DNA of 64,000 bases from Gamarada debralockiae (lineage: Eukaryota; Ascomycota; Leotiomycetes; Helotiales; Hyphodiscaceae): contig NXFV01001839.1 of the NCBI GenBank assembly GCA_002803225.1, positions 32,387 through 96,386 on the forward strand, in the 5' to 3' direction. Both the position numbers and the translations under genes were made by a program. This document shows positions 23,901 to 36,204 of the stretch, piece after piece. Each line of letters starts with the position of its first letter. Within the stretch, counting starts at the first letter, position 1. Under the pieces are notes generated by a model. That model was not told the DNA's origin. It did not search any database and was given only the letters and a program-made list of their open reading frames with translations.

Positions 23901-25682
23901 ACCCTAACTGAGATGATTGAAACAGAGAAGAACATAAGAAGTGAGGCTATCGCTAAAGGCTACAAGCGAAACCAAAAGATTATTGGGAGAATCAACGTCC
24001 GAAATGCCAACGTGGGAAGATACTTCGAAAAGGAAGGCAGCCACAACACTTTCATGCATATATTCACTGCTGGAGGAGCTGATGAACTCAGTGGAGCTTG
24101 TCAATCGAACTTGGCTGTTGGGTGCTACTATACCGGCAACTACTGCAGAGGCTCCATTGCGGATACTGCTTTAGAAGATGGCATTGTAAGGATTCAAGAT
24201 GCACTTGATGAAACCACATCTGATTTCCCGCGCAACTACGAAACTTTGGGTCGGCTGTATGAATCGCAGTCACAAGAGAAATACGACCTGGCTGTGGAAG
24301 CGTATCAACGGGGCATCGAGATAGATCCAGAGCATTTGACAGGTTGTCGAAATCAGTACTACCTCCTCAAGAGGAAGCAACTCATTGAGCGCGAAAACCC
24401 AGATTACGATGCAACCATAGAGCTATTAGAAGAGGCCATCAAAGAAGATCCCGAAAATGCAATGTCGAACTATATGCATCTACTTGCCGATCTGTACAAG
24501 AGGAAGGGAGACTTAGACGGAACGCGGAAAACTCTTAGAGCGAGTATAGCTTTCGATCCTTCGTGCAGCTACAGTCAATGGGATAATCTTGCCGATACCT
24601 ACGTTGCTAACATTAATAATTTCGAAGACGCATCAGATCTAGACCGTCGAAACTGGTGCGATGTTCTCGCGGAGGCCGCAGTTCAGGATCCCTCTCATTC
24701 ATTCAGTTACTGGAACCGTTGGGTCTCAAAGGCGGAGAGCTTAGAACATATCCATCACTTCCAGGCGGCCATAGATATGTTAGAATACGGAATTCAAAAA
24801 ACGTCGGAAATTGAAACTCTCAGTTCAAAGGAAGCACGACCAAAATTCGAGCTCTCACTTGGAAATACATTGTGTTCAAAAGCTGAGTGGATTTCAGCTG
24901 TCGCAGTCCTGGAGGATGCATTGAAGCATGAGAAGAAGTCTAACGACAGGGATAGCATTTACATGTCTATTGGCAAGGCATACCTTTCTTGTGAGCGGTA
25001 CAACGAAGCAGAGCAAGCATTCTTGAAGCTTCTTGATCTTTCATACAACTTCCCCGACGGACGTGCACATCTAGCAGAAGTATATCTCCTCTCTGGGAGG
25101 TACCCCCAAGCGCTCAAGGAATACAAGACCGTGATTCAGCAAGAGTCGCAAGCTTTCAAGACGTGGAAAGAGAGTGAGAATTACCATTATAGAGAGTACC
25201 GAGATCTGAGCGAAGGCCGGGCTTGGCTGAACCTGGGGTGTGTCTATGATCGCATGAAACGTCCCGAGAGAGCAGTTGATTGTTTCAAAAGAGCAGTCGC
25301 TCTGTTTGAATTGGCTGTGGAAGAGATCGTTGCGCCACCCGATCGAGAGGAGATATGGCGCTGGCATGGGCGTGTGCTGGCGAGTCTTGCATGGTTGTAT
25401 GAACGTGTTGATGGAGATAGTGAAAGGGCAGAAAAGACTTATGCATGGGCAGTGAAACGCTTCGAGCTAACGGTGTGGAAAGAGGATGACGAGTTGCAGA
25501 ATTCGGACTGGAGGGAGGCAGAGCAGGCTTGGGAGAGGGTGAAGAGAGGGGAGAAGTGGATGTTTCCGGGTGAAGAGGCTGATGTGGAAAGGAGGAAGAG
25601 ATATAGGGCGTTGAAGTTTAGGAGTGACTGGTGTGTCCATGTGGGAAAACGGAACAGCAGAATGATGAGAGGCCATGGCTAA
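20959..25682 (+). CDS. NLR-like STAND protein: N-terminal helical domain, NACHT, C-terminal TPR repeats
   Basis: Four exons, 20959-21387, 21446-21505, 21671-21998 and 22045-25682, sum to 4,455 nt (1,484 aa) with all phases agreeing. Residues 1 to about 270 form a mostly helical domain with a membrane-like stretch (MLPLAVVACGMTAAVSD) and VMAFPLKAVANGSGILLQ. It resembles the Goodbye-type N-terminal domains seen before NACHT in fungi; that match is by layout only. NACHT follows: Walker A GLPGVGKST near residues 347-355, Walker B FIVLDGLDEL near 447 and LVTSRS (sensor-like) near 490. From about residue 1010 to 1440 there are TPR-like repeats, e.g. YDLAVEAYQRGIEIDPEHL, ALKEYKTVIQQE and RAVDCFKRAVALFELAV. 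Fungal proteins of this type are linked to nonself recognition and programmed cell death, but no specific role is shown here. It appears complete and intact. Confidence 0.88.
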
Positions 25683-26781
25683 GGGGGGAACCTGTTAGGT
25701 CGCATCTGAAAGTAAATGATGAATATATTATTTAGGTCTCTACTTATTCTGGAACTCCACAGTCTTCGAGCAAAGAGGGGCTGTTATGCTCGCGGATACT
25801 CGTCACTCATTCCTCTCCCGACGCCCGCCCCGGCCAGGGTTCTTCGCCCCGTCATTGCCTCGCCCTGCCTCGAATTTGAGCTCGGCCGCCTTGCGTGTCG
25901 GCGCACACGCGTGGGGACGAGCGTTCTGCGCCACCATCTGATCTGCACCGGGGTTCCCGTCACGGGCATAAAGTTGATCACAAAAACAGGACGCGATAAA
26001 GAGACGCAACACACAGTATAGGCAGCCTGCGCTCGAGAGGTGCTGGGGGTAAACATCAACATCAAGTGATTCACGTAATTGCGCCCTACCCCCTATCCTG
26101 TCCTAGGAAATTAAATTATCCTTTCATAATATGAAGTTCGATTGTTTCCATCACAAATACTTGATGACTCCTCTCTGCGGCCACTGCCACTGCCACTGCC
26201 CCGGGTCGGGTTTCATCGCACTTTATCCTCCGACGCCTATGAATACGTATGATATTAATAAAGACGTCCGGAGAGCATAGTGGCAACGGACATGCATGAC
26301 AAGCACCCCGTTTTGGACTTCGGCTTGCTAGCACGCTTCCACTTCGGCGTGGATTAATTATCTCGTGCGCCATCGAAATTTGGGCATATAAATTTCACTA
26401 GGTTTCCTCGTGTCCAATCAAGTCATATAAAGAGTAAAGGCACTCCATATCAAGAAGTCTTGATTGTTCGTCGTAGGCGCGAGGATGACGTTCAAATTAA
26501 CCCCTAAAACACTAGCTCCGTCATCATCGTAGTATTAACCAATGAGATAAGTAATATCACGTGATCTTAGCAATGTCTCCAATCTCAGGTGATTTTTCGT
26601 TTACCACTGGTGACTTGGTGCTTATCATTTTGAGCCTAATGCTTCGTACTCGCACTCAGGAAGATTGGTGTTTAACAGATGGAGGAAAAGTACAAAGATT
26701 AGGCGTGCTGCCCGCAAAATGGGCAATCCTGCTTCGTAACCTCGACTTTTCAACTCTATTGCGCTACTGCTTTCACCCACC
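25683..26781. other. Intergenic between the NLR-like gene and a P450
   Basis: No supported gene. About 25810-25970 is strikingly CpG-rich compared with both sides, and a short CCACTG repeat lies near 26180-26200. The right end should contain the P450 promoter. Confidence 0.35.
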
Positions 26782-28583
26782 ATGGATTTGAACTTTGTTA
26801 CTGGTTCCGTTGCTCTACTACTTCTCTATTTCATATCCAGCACCGTCTATTACCTCTACTTTTCACCCATCTCGAAGATCCCCGGGCCAAAACTCGCAGC
26901 AGCCACATGGTGGTATGAGTACTATCACGACAGTGCGTATTTCGAGTTTCTTTCCTTTCTTTTCCAGCTTGTTCCTGGTTCAACAAGGAATACTCAGCCT
27001 CTTGAACATGCTTTGAAATCCCCCACTCAAGTTCGATGCTCTTGATTCTCTCCAGAAGAAGTCATGCTGACCTTGAGATCCCGTCTAGTTGTAACTTACG
27101 GCAAATATGTCTTCCGAGTCATGGATATGCACAGGGAATACGGACCAATCGTTCGAATTAGCCCGCACGAAGTCCACATCTCTGATCCCGACTTCTACGA
27201 AACGTTATATGCCTCCAGCAGCACCAACAGGAAGGACAGATGGTCATGGTACACAAACGGCCTCGGTTTGCCAGTCTCCACGCTGGGAACGGTGGAATAT
27301 AACCTTCATCGACGACGAAGAGGAGCCATGAGTTCGTTCTTTTCCAAGCAGAAGGTGGCAAAGCTGCAGCCCGAGGTGGAAGAGCGCGCCACCAAGTTGG
27401 CAGATCGCTTGGCCGGCCTTGCGGTCTCAGGGGAGGTCGTTCCGATAAACCTCGCATTCTCTGCTTTCACAAATGGTAAGACCTTCCCTGGGATATTAAG
27501 CGAGGGACGAAGCTGACTGAGTATAGATGTCGTGACACAATATTGCTTCGGTCAATCAGACCATCGAATCGAGGCGGAAGGTTTCGATCCAACTTTCCAC
27601 AGCATTTCCTTCTCAGCAGGCACTGCGAATACCATGATGAGGAATATGAACTGGATTATGAAGCTCACCAAGGCCCTGCCGGAGAAACTTGCTATGAGCA
27701 TGTCTCCCGAGTTTTCGTCGTTTGTTACTCTGAGAAGGGTAAGACACCCGCCTTCCATTTGCATGTGTGGCCTGAGCTGACCCAATTATAGGAACGTATC
27801 AACCAAATTGATGAGATCAAACGTTTGTCAACAAAGGGAAAAGAGGATGGCAAAGATGAAGCGACAATATTCCACAGTCTCCTCAAGAGTGAGCTTCCAA
27901 ACAGTGAAAAGACTTCCGAACGCCTCGCCGAAGAAGCCGTTCTCCTTGTCGGAGCAGGGACACACACAACCTCCTGGGCCCTTAGCGTTGCGACATTCCA
28001 CCTAGTATCGCAGCCCAACACACTGCGAAAGTTGAAAGCAGAGCTCGAAGCGGCCATCCCGGATCCCACTGTTTCAACACCGCTGCCTGCACTTGAAGCG
28101 CTGCCATATCTCACAGCAGTTATCAAAGAAGGTCTCCGTCTCAGTTTCGGCAACACCAGTCGTATCCCCAGAGTGGCACTTGATCAACCCATCAAATACG
28201 GCGACTTTGAGATTGCACCAGGAACGCCTGTCAGCATGACCATCCCCATCGTGCACTTGGACGAGAGAATTTTCCCCGATGCCAAAGCTTTCCATCCTGA
28301 GCGCTGGATCGAAGACAAGACTGGTCATCTAGACAAGTATCTCGTAACTTTCTGCAAGGGACCGCGTATGTGTTTGGGGCTCAACTTGGCGTGGGCGGAA
28401 TTGTATATCGGGTTGAGTACCATTTTCAGGAGAATTGGATCATCGGCTGCGAGGGGGAAGGATGACGTTGGGGTTATGGATCTGTTTGAGACGGACTTGG
28501 GGGACGTGGAGATGGCGAGAGATGCTTTGTTTCCTATTACGAAGGATGGCTCGAAAGGAGTGAGAGTAAAGATGTCGAAGTAG
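26782..28583 (+). CDS. Cytochrome P450 monooxygenase (trichodiene-oxygenase-like)
   Basis: Four exons, 26782-26932, 27089-27475, 27527-27738 and 27792-28583, give 1,542 nt (513 aa) in phase. The N terminus has an ER membrane anchor (about residues 5-25) followed by the proline-rich hinge KIPGPKLAA. Conserved parts include the WxxxR region ([13 protein letters not shown]), the I-helix [12 protein letters not shown], the K-helix EGLR, FHPERW and the heme loop [10 protein letters not shown] with the Cys ligand. Such enzymes oxidise small lipophilic molecules with NADPH-P450 reductase. Overall wording ([29 protein letters not shown]) resembles the group annotated as trichodiene oxygenase-like in many fungi; that name is by family resemblance and does not imply trichothecene synthesis. 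No terpene cyclase, PKS or NRPS is present in the window. Confidence 0.92.
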
Positions 28584-30157
28584 ATCGACGACTATCGAAG
28601 AGAATAGAGGGTCCTGGGGCGGCAAATGGGTCCTGAGCCGTTCTTGGTGCGCAAAGGATTCAAGTGATTGAGTGAACAATGCGCTTGCATCCTTTTTGTA
28701 TTTTTGTTGTACACATTTTTCCGCGCCGTCATCTCCGTCGAAAAAGAAATTCTCAACCATTGCGATCCTCCTCTGACCCTTTACCTCCGTGCAGACAGCG
28801 AATTCGCGACCGTTTCCTCTCAAAATTGGCCACTCTAGACATAACACCATCCTGGATACGATCTTTTCCCACTCAATCATGATTCATATCACTGCACATT
28901 GATACCTTGTTGTGCGTTGTGAAGCTGGTGCTACGCTTCTGAGAGCGCAGTGTAATCGAGCTTCGTTGCACTTTTTGACTCCTTTGCCCAATCTCTCGAT
29001 TCACAGGGTAGGATCACTAATCTCCTGGCAGGGTTTGAGACATTCCGGCAATTCGGTCAGGATCACTATGATGTATTGATCAATCTGATCGCAATATGTG
29101 ATAGGGGCTTGGAATCCTTGAAATCTCCCCTGTTTTCGAGGCTGGAGGACATTGCATTGATATTGACGAGAATTTTTGATTGAGCGATCAGCTCTACCAG
29201 GGTTTAATCTTTGGCAGGGGATCTCAACTTTCCGGGCACATTCCGACAATTCGATATTGCTCTGCCTTCCCGATATTTCGGGCACATGAGCATTGATGAC
29301 GCTGAAAAGTTTTGGAGCTTTGGAACACACGAAGAAACGATTGTTTGGCCTAGTTGCCTGGACCTCGCTCCAGACACCGAGACACCCAGCGGTCTCACAC
29401 ACTAGCATCTAGTTTTTGACTTTCTACTTGAGCTCCTATAATGGGGAAATCTCCGAGCACGCGCTTCCTGAACACTTATTTAGACTTCAATACAGTGACA
29501 AATCGCTAATCCCTGGGCCGTGCTGGCTTCATCCCAATTGGTCCAGATTGTTTCTTCCTCGCTTATCTCTTCCTTCCTTGCTGGGCAAGATTTCAATAGG
29601 TTGGCAACCCAAAATTCCAAAGCCGCGTTTTGACCTCCAATCACACAATTGGTTGCACAGAAGCTTCTACCACACTTTATCCCTCTCTTGCATCGAGGCT
29701 GCGAACCACTTCTTCCCATTTGAGCCATAATGCAGGGCGCAAACGGGATCTACAGCTGTCTTCCCAAGTTCGGAGTCGAGGCGCAAGAGGCTTCCCGGAA
29801 AGGCCTCCCAATTGGCACGCCTAGAATGGGCTGAATGTTTCCTTCCAGTCAAGGTTTGATGAGCTGAGAACCGACGGCACCCTCTTAAGGTTCTGCCATG
29901 GAACGCAAGTTGGAATTCCCAAAGCCAATTTCTGCGAGAGCATAGCAACGCCTCTTTGACAGCGGGAAGGTGTGGTGGTGCACTGCCCGTCATAAGTAGG
30001 CTGCACGTCCCGCTCGCTGATCTCTCATCCCATCTTAGTCTCACTACTTCTTTTCTTCCGTGAAACGAAAGGAGCTGGAGTCGTGACTCTGAGCACGAAC
30101 CAATCCTTGACGCCGATCCGATTGCCGAGATCCTCTCGTTCCAGAAACTCGGGCAAG
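28584..30157. other. Intergenic, 1.6 kb
   Basis: Several unrelated open frames cross this stretch on both strands, but none shows a domain, a splice model or conserved wording. It contains the P450 3' UTR at the left and the receptor promoter at the right. No gene is called. Confidence 0.35.
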
Positions 30158-31537
30158 ATGGAGTCGGAAGCTTTGGTCGCCCGTTACTTGACGAGAGGAG
30201 CTCAGATTACTGGTGTTGCTACTATGTCTCTCTGTCTTACATGGATATCGGTATCGTTACGATTTTACGTTCGGATACGGCTTCTTAAATTTATCGGGCG
30301 CGAAGATTGGTTGACGTTTGCTGCAATGGTGAGCTCGGAATGCTGCAACACCAAAACAATTTACTGATTGAAGCGATAGGTTCTTTTCACCGCATTCTGC
30401 TCCATTCTCCTCCGGACGACCGATTATGGACTCGGAGCCCATATGTATGCGATTCCCGCCGACCAGCTTCAAATCGGCCTGAAATACATTTTCGTCTGCG
30501 AACTTCTTTACGTCTTAACCACCACCGTCGCCAAACTTTCAATCGGTGTTTACTTCCTTCGATTAGCGTCGAAAAAATACCAGTTTCGTGTCATATACAC
30601 GACATTGGTGGTAGTGATGGTTTTCAGCACCATGTACTTCTTCTTCCTGCTCTTCCAATGCTCGCCGATTTCGTTCATCTGGAGCCAATATGAAGATGGG
30701 AAGGGAACCTGTCTCGGTCGTAACACCATCGCTAACGTGGCTTATGCGCATGCTGCGGTGAGCGCAGCCACCGACTGGTCGTTCGGAATCTTACCAGTGT
30801 TTTTCGTGTGGAAGATGAAGATGAATCCGCGCACCAAATTATCCGTCATCCTTATTTTATCTCTAGGATTCTTGTAAGTACCTCCTCACCCAATCATCCA
30901 TTGATGTGTATGGAGAACTCAACGCTGACCCTCCCACAGCGCAAGTTCAGCCACAATAGTCCGCATAGTCTACATCCGCCAACTCCAACTCAAAACCGAC
31001 TACAGCTGGTTCGGCATCAACCTAGTAAAATGGTCGATGGCAGAACCCGCCATCGGTATAACCGCCGCCGCAATCGCCACTTTGCGTCCCTTATTCATCA
31101 ACTTCCTATCTTTCTCGCGCAAACATCTCGATCCCAACTCCACCAACCTGACTTCCGCATCCGCCGCCACATTCTACACAAAAGACTCCCGACCTTCCGG
31201 TGATTCGAGGAAGATGTTAAGTAGTAGGGCCGGATCAAGTGGGTCAGGACTGGGTCCATGTGGGTATAGCAATGAGTTTGCGGAGATGCTGGGCTTGAGT
31301 AGGTATGGTGTTACGACGACGGTGAGTGCGGGGAAGGCGGAGACGAGGGTGGAGAGGAGGAGGAGGGAACGGAGGGATAGGGAACGGGAGAAGGGGAGGA
31401 CGGTTGGGGATGCGGATTGTGAGAGTCAGACTGAACTGAGGGATACTGAGGGGAAGAGTGAGGAGAATGCGAGTGGGTATGGGTTTGGGTGGGATGTTGG
31501 GATTAAGGCTACGACTACTGTTGTTATTGATGGCTGA
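30158..31537 (+). CDS. Rhodopsin-fold (Pth11/SAT4-like) seven-helix membrane protein
   Basis: Three exons, 30158-30328, 30380-30873 and 30940-31537, give 420 aa in phase. The ATG at 30158 starts MESEALVARYL directly before TM1. Typical features are GREDWLTFAAM after TM2, DYGLGAHM in the loop, a cysteine-containing LFQCSPISFIW, the AATDWSFGILPVFFVWKM helix and WSMAEPAIGITAAAIATLRPL at the end of TM7. The C-terminal tail of about 130 residues is Ser/Gly-rich, then strongly basic and acidic (ERRRRERRDREREKGR). Proteins with this fold act as receptors or sensors in fungi, but most are uncharacterised. It is a single receptor domain, unlike the fused one at the left end of the window. Confidence 0.88.
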
Positions 31538-32002
31538 AAGTACAGTGGATGGGTAAGGATTATGAAATTGAGATGGTGGTGTGAGGAAGCTGAGAGCGGA
31601 ACGCGTCGCCAAGATACGAAGTATTGGATATTATCCTTGAGGTGAAGAGGATAGCAATATTGATTCGGCAGTGCAGCTACCAGCAGATAATGAAGAGACG
31701 ACAAGGGAAGAATGACAGAAGGGGATAGAGATCCGGACCACGATCCACGACATGAATATTCCCATTTTGAATAATGACTAGATAATGATAATACTTTTCA
31801 TAGACGATACCCCAACCAATTCAAAACCACAAACCATTAACCACCCATCTCTCACTCATTTCCGTCCCATTCCCCAAATTACTTTCCCCAACCTCAATAT
31901 CTCCTTCCTACTCTCCCACAACGGCAAGAAGATACAAATGGTCGCCGAGCAAAACACCCAGATCAATCCCAGCACAACCCAGAACCTGTACAATTCTCTG
32001 GG
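31538..32002. other. Intergenic
   Basis: Only the 3' end of the receptor gene and AT-rich sequence; no supported feature. Confidence 0.35.
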
Positions 32003-33925
32003 TCAGATGGTCTTGGTGCCATAGAGTGTGAAGGGCCAGATGAGTGGGAAGACAGTCGAGAAGATCGTGAGGGCGAGCCAGGCTTGAAATACAGTGCGCT
32101 TTGTTTGGAGTTTGCTCACTGCGGAGTTGGGATAGAATCTCCGTCCACCGGAATAGGAGTATGAACAGTTCGCTCTGCGGCTCTTTTCAATGGCTCTTCT
32201 CATCCCCCGAAGCTCTTGCTGAGTCGTCTGGCAAGGAGGCTTCCAGAATATCCAAGTTCGAGGATATTTCGCAGGAAAGACGTATGTGAAGACCACAACA
32301 GCCAGAGCGCCGAGAAATACGGCCCCATAGTTGTCTGATAGTGCGTTATGGGTGATACGGTAGTGATGGTCGTCACTTCGTCGGAAAGTTCCATGTTGTG
32401 ACGAGCCAGACGATGATCCCGCCCACCAAGCCGACGAGGGGTCCGAAAGTCGCTGCTGCCCAAGATGTTCGTCCCATAAGAGAATGAGGATGATGGGGAT
32501 GACACCACTTCCAAGCATTGCCCTGCGAGGGAGGTCAGCCAGTTCAAACTCACGCCCCCGCCATACATCAAACAACTGAACGCAGCAAGCACAAGACTGT
32601 AGCCGCCGAGAGCCCACATACTGACGCGTATGAGTTGCTTTCCTGTAGCATTGGTTTGATGTAGGATTTCACGTCGAACGCCAGACTGAGGACGCGGCGA
32701 TGATCTGAGCTGATGTGGAGGATGTCGTTGCTATGAAGAGCAAGACGAATAGGATCGGGGCGCTTGATTTGCCCATTATGGCTGTGATGGCTGCTGGTAC
32801 AGCAGGCGCTGACTTGTGCAGTGGTGAGCTTGCTGTTGAAAGGTCAGAGAGGTGATGCTTCGAGTGCGACACAGGAAAGATCGATGGCTGTTGCAAGAGC
32901 GACAGGGAGCCGCACCAGGCGAGATCGCAGAGGATGTAAGCTCGCACTGCAGTGGATTAGACGCGATGACTCATTGTCAATAAGCTCGGTCTATCCAGAC
33001 GGAGGTGAAGGAGCTAATGAAGATGTTGATGTTGGCGATGAGACCGTTCAGGCTCGTGACTGTGAGGTAAGAGTCTTCATAGTTGGAAGTCGCTAGTATG
33101 GCGGTTTGGGCGTGCGTGAGACGCTCGTACATTGTGTCTATGGAGCCGAGACTGGGAATCTAACATGGACCTCGAAGCAGAAGAGGATTGCGAGGATGAA
33201 GAGGATTACTCTGTGGATGTAGTCTGGAGATGTTACGAAGTGGATGTTATGTGATGCAGAGTGGATTTACCGTTCATGAATGCACTTCGAAGGCTGCCGG
33301 TGGCGATGTAGGAGCACGGATGAGAGGGGAAATGAAGCACATCGAGTAGATATTGACTCCGGCCAAGGCTGTGAAGACTGCTGCACTCCCATTGGAATGG
33401 TCAGCTCAGCGAACATGTTAGGGGAAGGAGACTCACGCCATGAGGATTGTCCCAACGATCGAGTTGCATGCGAGAGCGTAACATGTGAAAATGATATGGG
33501 CGCCTTTCCATGCCTCTGCTTGACAATTTCTGCAAGACAGGTCCGTACACTTCATGAAGGTCGTTGTCCTCGACATACCGGGAAATGTGTGGGCTCCATT
33601 CGCTTCACCTTTATTGATGCCAAAGCGAAGAACAGAACCTGAAAAGACCATTTCCACCAATCACATCGGACCTCCCAATTCCATACTTGTAGACTTGCAT
33701 GCAAGAACTCAAGTGCGTTCCCCCATGAGCCAAGCAGAGACAGTTCCTGATGCAATCAGGCCAGGTTCGACGCTCCGGGATGCAGTATTGAACTCTTCGG
33801 ATTGGAAAGAATTCAAAGACGTGAATTTGTTTTGAACGACGGTCAAGCTAATCATCATTATGATAAAAGCTACCACAAGTCCGACGACGATGCCATAGCT
33901 TTCGCCGGCAGAGACCTGTATTGAG
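32003..33925 (-). pseudogene. Decayed DUR3-like urea/polyamine symporter (sodium:solute symporter family)
   Basis: On the minus strand, 33925-33740 encodes GESYGIVVGLVVAFIMM and ASRSVEPGLIASGTVSAWL, the first two helices of the DUR3-type symporter family. The frame then shifts to continue WGNALEFLHASLQVWNW and VLFFALASIKVKR. Further shifts are needed for HTFP, ALACNSIVGTILM and SYIATGSLRSAFMN near 33280. Near 32820-32700 comes ILFVLLFIATTSSTSAQIIAASSV, and after another shift ALGGYSLVLAAFSCLMYGGGVSLNWL and GVIPIILILLWDE. The C-terminal helix ends at 32003. At least four frame breaks are needed, too many for a working gene. DUR3 proteins import urea in many fungi and polyamines in yeast. The neighbouring regulator and amidase are decayed too. 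Confidence 0.72.
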
Positions 33926-34342
33926 ATTCGATATCATGATTGGACGGTCTTACAATTCTTACAATGCAGATGAAGATGATCACAGGGGATCAATCTAGTC
34001 TTTATACATCTTTGCTCCATCTTTGCAGCTATCTTGCAGAATTTCGAGGCCGTGATCGTGGGTTCGCATAGATAGAAAAAGAGATTCATTCGGAGAAAAG
34101 CGAAGTGAGATTGGAGATGAAACCCAGCTCTTGGCACGTCGCGAGATTTTTGCTGCGACGTGTCAACCTCCAACGCTTTCTCCAATTCATCAGCTTTATG
34201 ATAAGAGTGGGTGCGCGTTTGCATAGCCTTTAAGGTCCGATGGATCACCTAAATATCTGGATCACAGTCCCATCAGCTCTTGAGTTGTGCCGACGATCTC
34301 CAATCGCGTCAACAACCTTCAGTCCGATAAACCAGGCCCGCA

Positions 34343-36170
34343 ATGTCTGGCGAGACTCGACTGCAAGGTCAGCTACAGCTTGCCAACGATGTCGGCGGAG
34401 AAAGCAGAAGGTAAGATCCATCAAATCAGGCAACAATCTATCGCTGACAATGAGATACCAGTGCGAAGCTGCTTCGCCGGTATGCTCGTCCTGTCTGAAG
34501 GCATGAATCGAGTGTCTGACGTCAATTCGAAACGGGAAATAACACGCAATTATTCCATCACCCTCGAGCAGGAACGCAACAGATTGAAAGAAGAGATCGT
34601 GATCGAACGACAGAGCCAGGAATTTGCAGGTGGTTCGGGAATCAACGCCACGTGCGCACCGCCTTGATATCTTGAGTCCTCCCCAAGCTGCACCGGCCTT
34701 GTCCCTCCTCGGAACGTCTCGCAATTAATTTTCGACAACTACTTCGACTACGAACTGAATCATTTGTACATTCTCCACGAGCCAACCGTTGGAGCACAAC
34801 ACGAAAGAGTGGTCGCGTTCGAGAACAGCCAAACAGAAAACCTCTGGCAACCTCCGCGATCGCTGAGATACGAACTCTTCGTTGTCGACATGGTTATCGC
34901 CATCAGTCTCTCGGGGCTCGCACGAGGAAGGGAAGTTGAGGCATACAAAAGCACAGCAGGCTCGATCCACCCAAGCGCGAATTTTACGGTTCTGTGCAAT
35001 GGCGTACTTCAATGCTATGTGTGATAATTTGCCAAATCCCTCGATGAAATCTCTTTCACAAATTCTACTGAATTGTCGGTATGGACTGCACTCACGCTTT
35101 GACAATAGCAAATTGTGGTATTGGGCTATCTCTGTGGAGTTACAATTGCACCAAGGGACTGAAAGGGCGAAAACTACGAAATTTGCATTCGGCGGATCCA
35201 GTCGGAGGTCATGACGAGTTTTTGATCGAAGCACCTCTCCTGAGGACTCCGTGAGATACCATGAGTTTATCACATCTCTACTCGAACATTGGAAAGCGAA
35301 TATTCCACTATTACGTCCTGGGCGTGCTGTGACCGGAGTTCTGGAACCTCCTCTACTTTACTGCAGTGCTAGCTATGCATCATACCAATCCTTCTTCAAC
35401 TATCTTCAACCAAGACGGTCTTGAAATTTACGCATAGAGTGCCTCTTCGATGATCAAGAACCTCGCGAAATCCCAGGAAATCAACCGTCTAAACATGCCA
35501 AGGGTTGTCGCTCGACTACTTTTTCGCAGCGCGTTGGTACTCCTTTTCAACGCTCGACCGATGGCGATGCATCACCTTCACCTAAACTTGGCCTTATTCA
35601 AATATGAAGAGGTGATGGGCGCGGCACACCGTGGTCTCAGAACATTTGCTGAGCGGGAGGTCGTGCCAAGGCTTTTCTGCAAATATTCCGATATATCAGG
35701 AGTTGGCAAATGGCCAGTTTATCGAGAAATGCGCTGCCGGCATCAGACACAATGCCAAGCTATCGGACGATGCTGGCGGAGCTTACACCATGGAAATTCT
35801 CCATCTTTCATTTCTTGACCGCTGATTTCGATTGCGATCGAGGCGAATGTCCGATAACTTGAAGTGCGTCGGCCAAATCCGATATCCCCACCTTTGACCA
35901 ACCAGGAAACTTGCCCGAGACTTTGTTTTACCAATATTCCAGGTTCCACTACTGCGGAAGGCTGCATGGGTGGGCTATACCTTGTCTCCGTTCATCGGTC
36001 TTGATAACCTGGGATTTAATTTCATTTCCTCGCTCATAGAACAAATTCCGCGCCTCTCAATATCCATCAAGTTGGATCAAATTATGGGACTTTGTAAACA
36101 ACTCCATCACGTCAATCTCCCATATTCCTACCAGTGTTCCAGATAAAATATCAATAGCGGACTGAACAGC
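34343..36170 (+). pseudogene. Decayed Zn2Cys6 transcription factor with fungal_trans domain
   Basis: From about 34371 the frame encodes SATACQRCRRRKQK. A normal 51-nt intron (34411-34461, CTGAC branch point) then joins to CEAASPVCSSCLKA. Together these give all but the last cysteine of a Zn2Cys6 finger. A TGA at 34504 replaces the expected residue just before IEC, which carries the last cysteine. Beyond it, REITRNYSITLEQERNRL (linker helix) is in another frame. The middle homology region follows at about 34725-35215: FDNYFDYELNHLYILHEP, ELFVVDMVIAISLSG, then in other frames SLSQILLNCRYGL and LWYWAISVEL. Later pieces (FNARPMAMH and beyond) are poorly conserved, so the right boundary is uncertain. 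It lies between the urea-transporter and amidase pseudogenes and may have regulated them. Confidence 0.68.
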
Positions 36171-36204
36171 TACAAAAACGCCCTTGGAATTCACATAGAC
36201 CCGA

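Noticed and set aside
26782..28583. Idea that this P450 and the P450 at 44122 mark a trichothecene-like biosynthetic cluster
   Set aside because: They lie 15 kb apart with no terpene cyclase or other core enzyme between. Names such as trichodiene oxygenase are family resemblance only.
29001..29408. 135-codon frame on the minus strand between the P450 and the receptor gene
   Set aside because: No domain, and overlapping frames of similar length occur on the other strand; not called.
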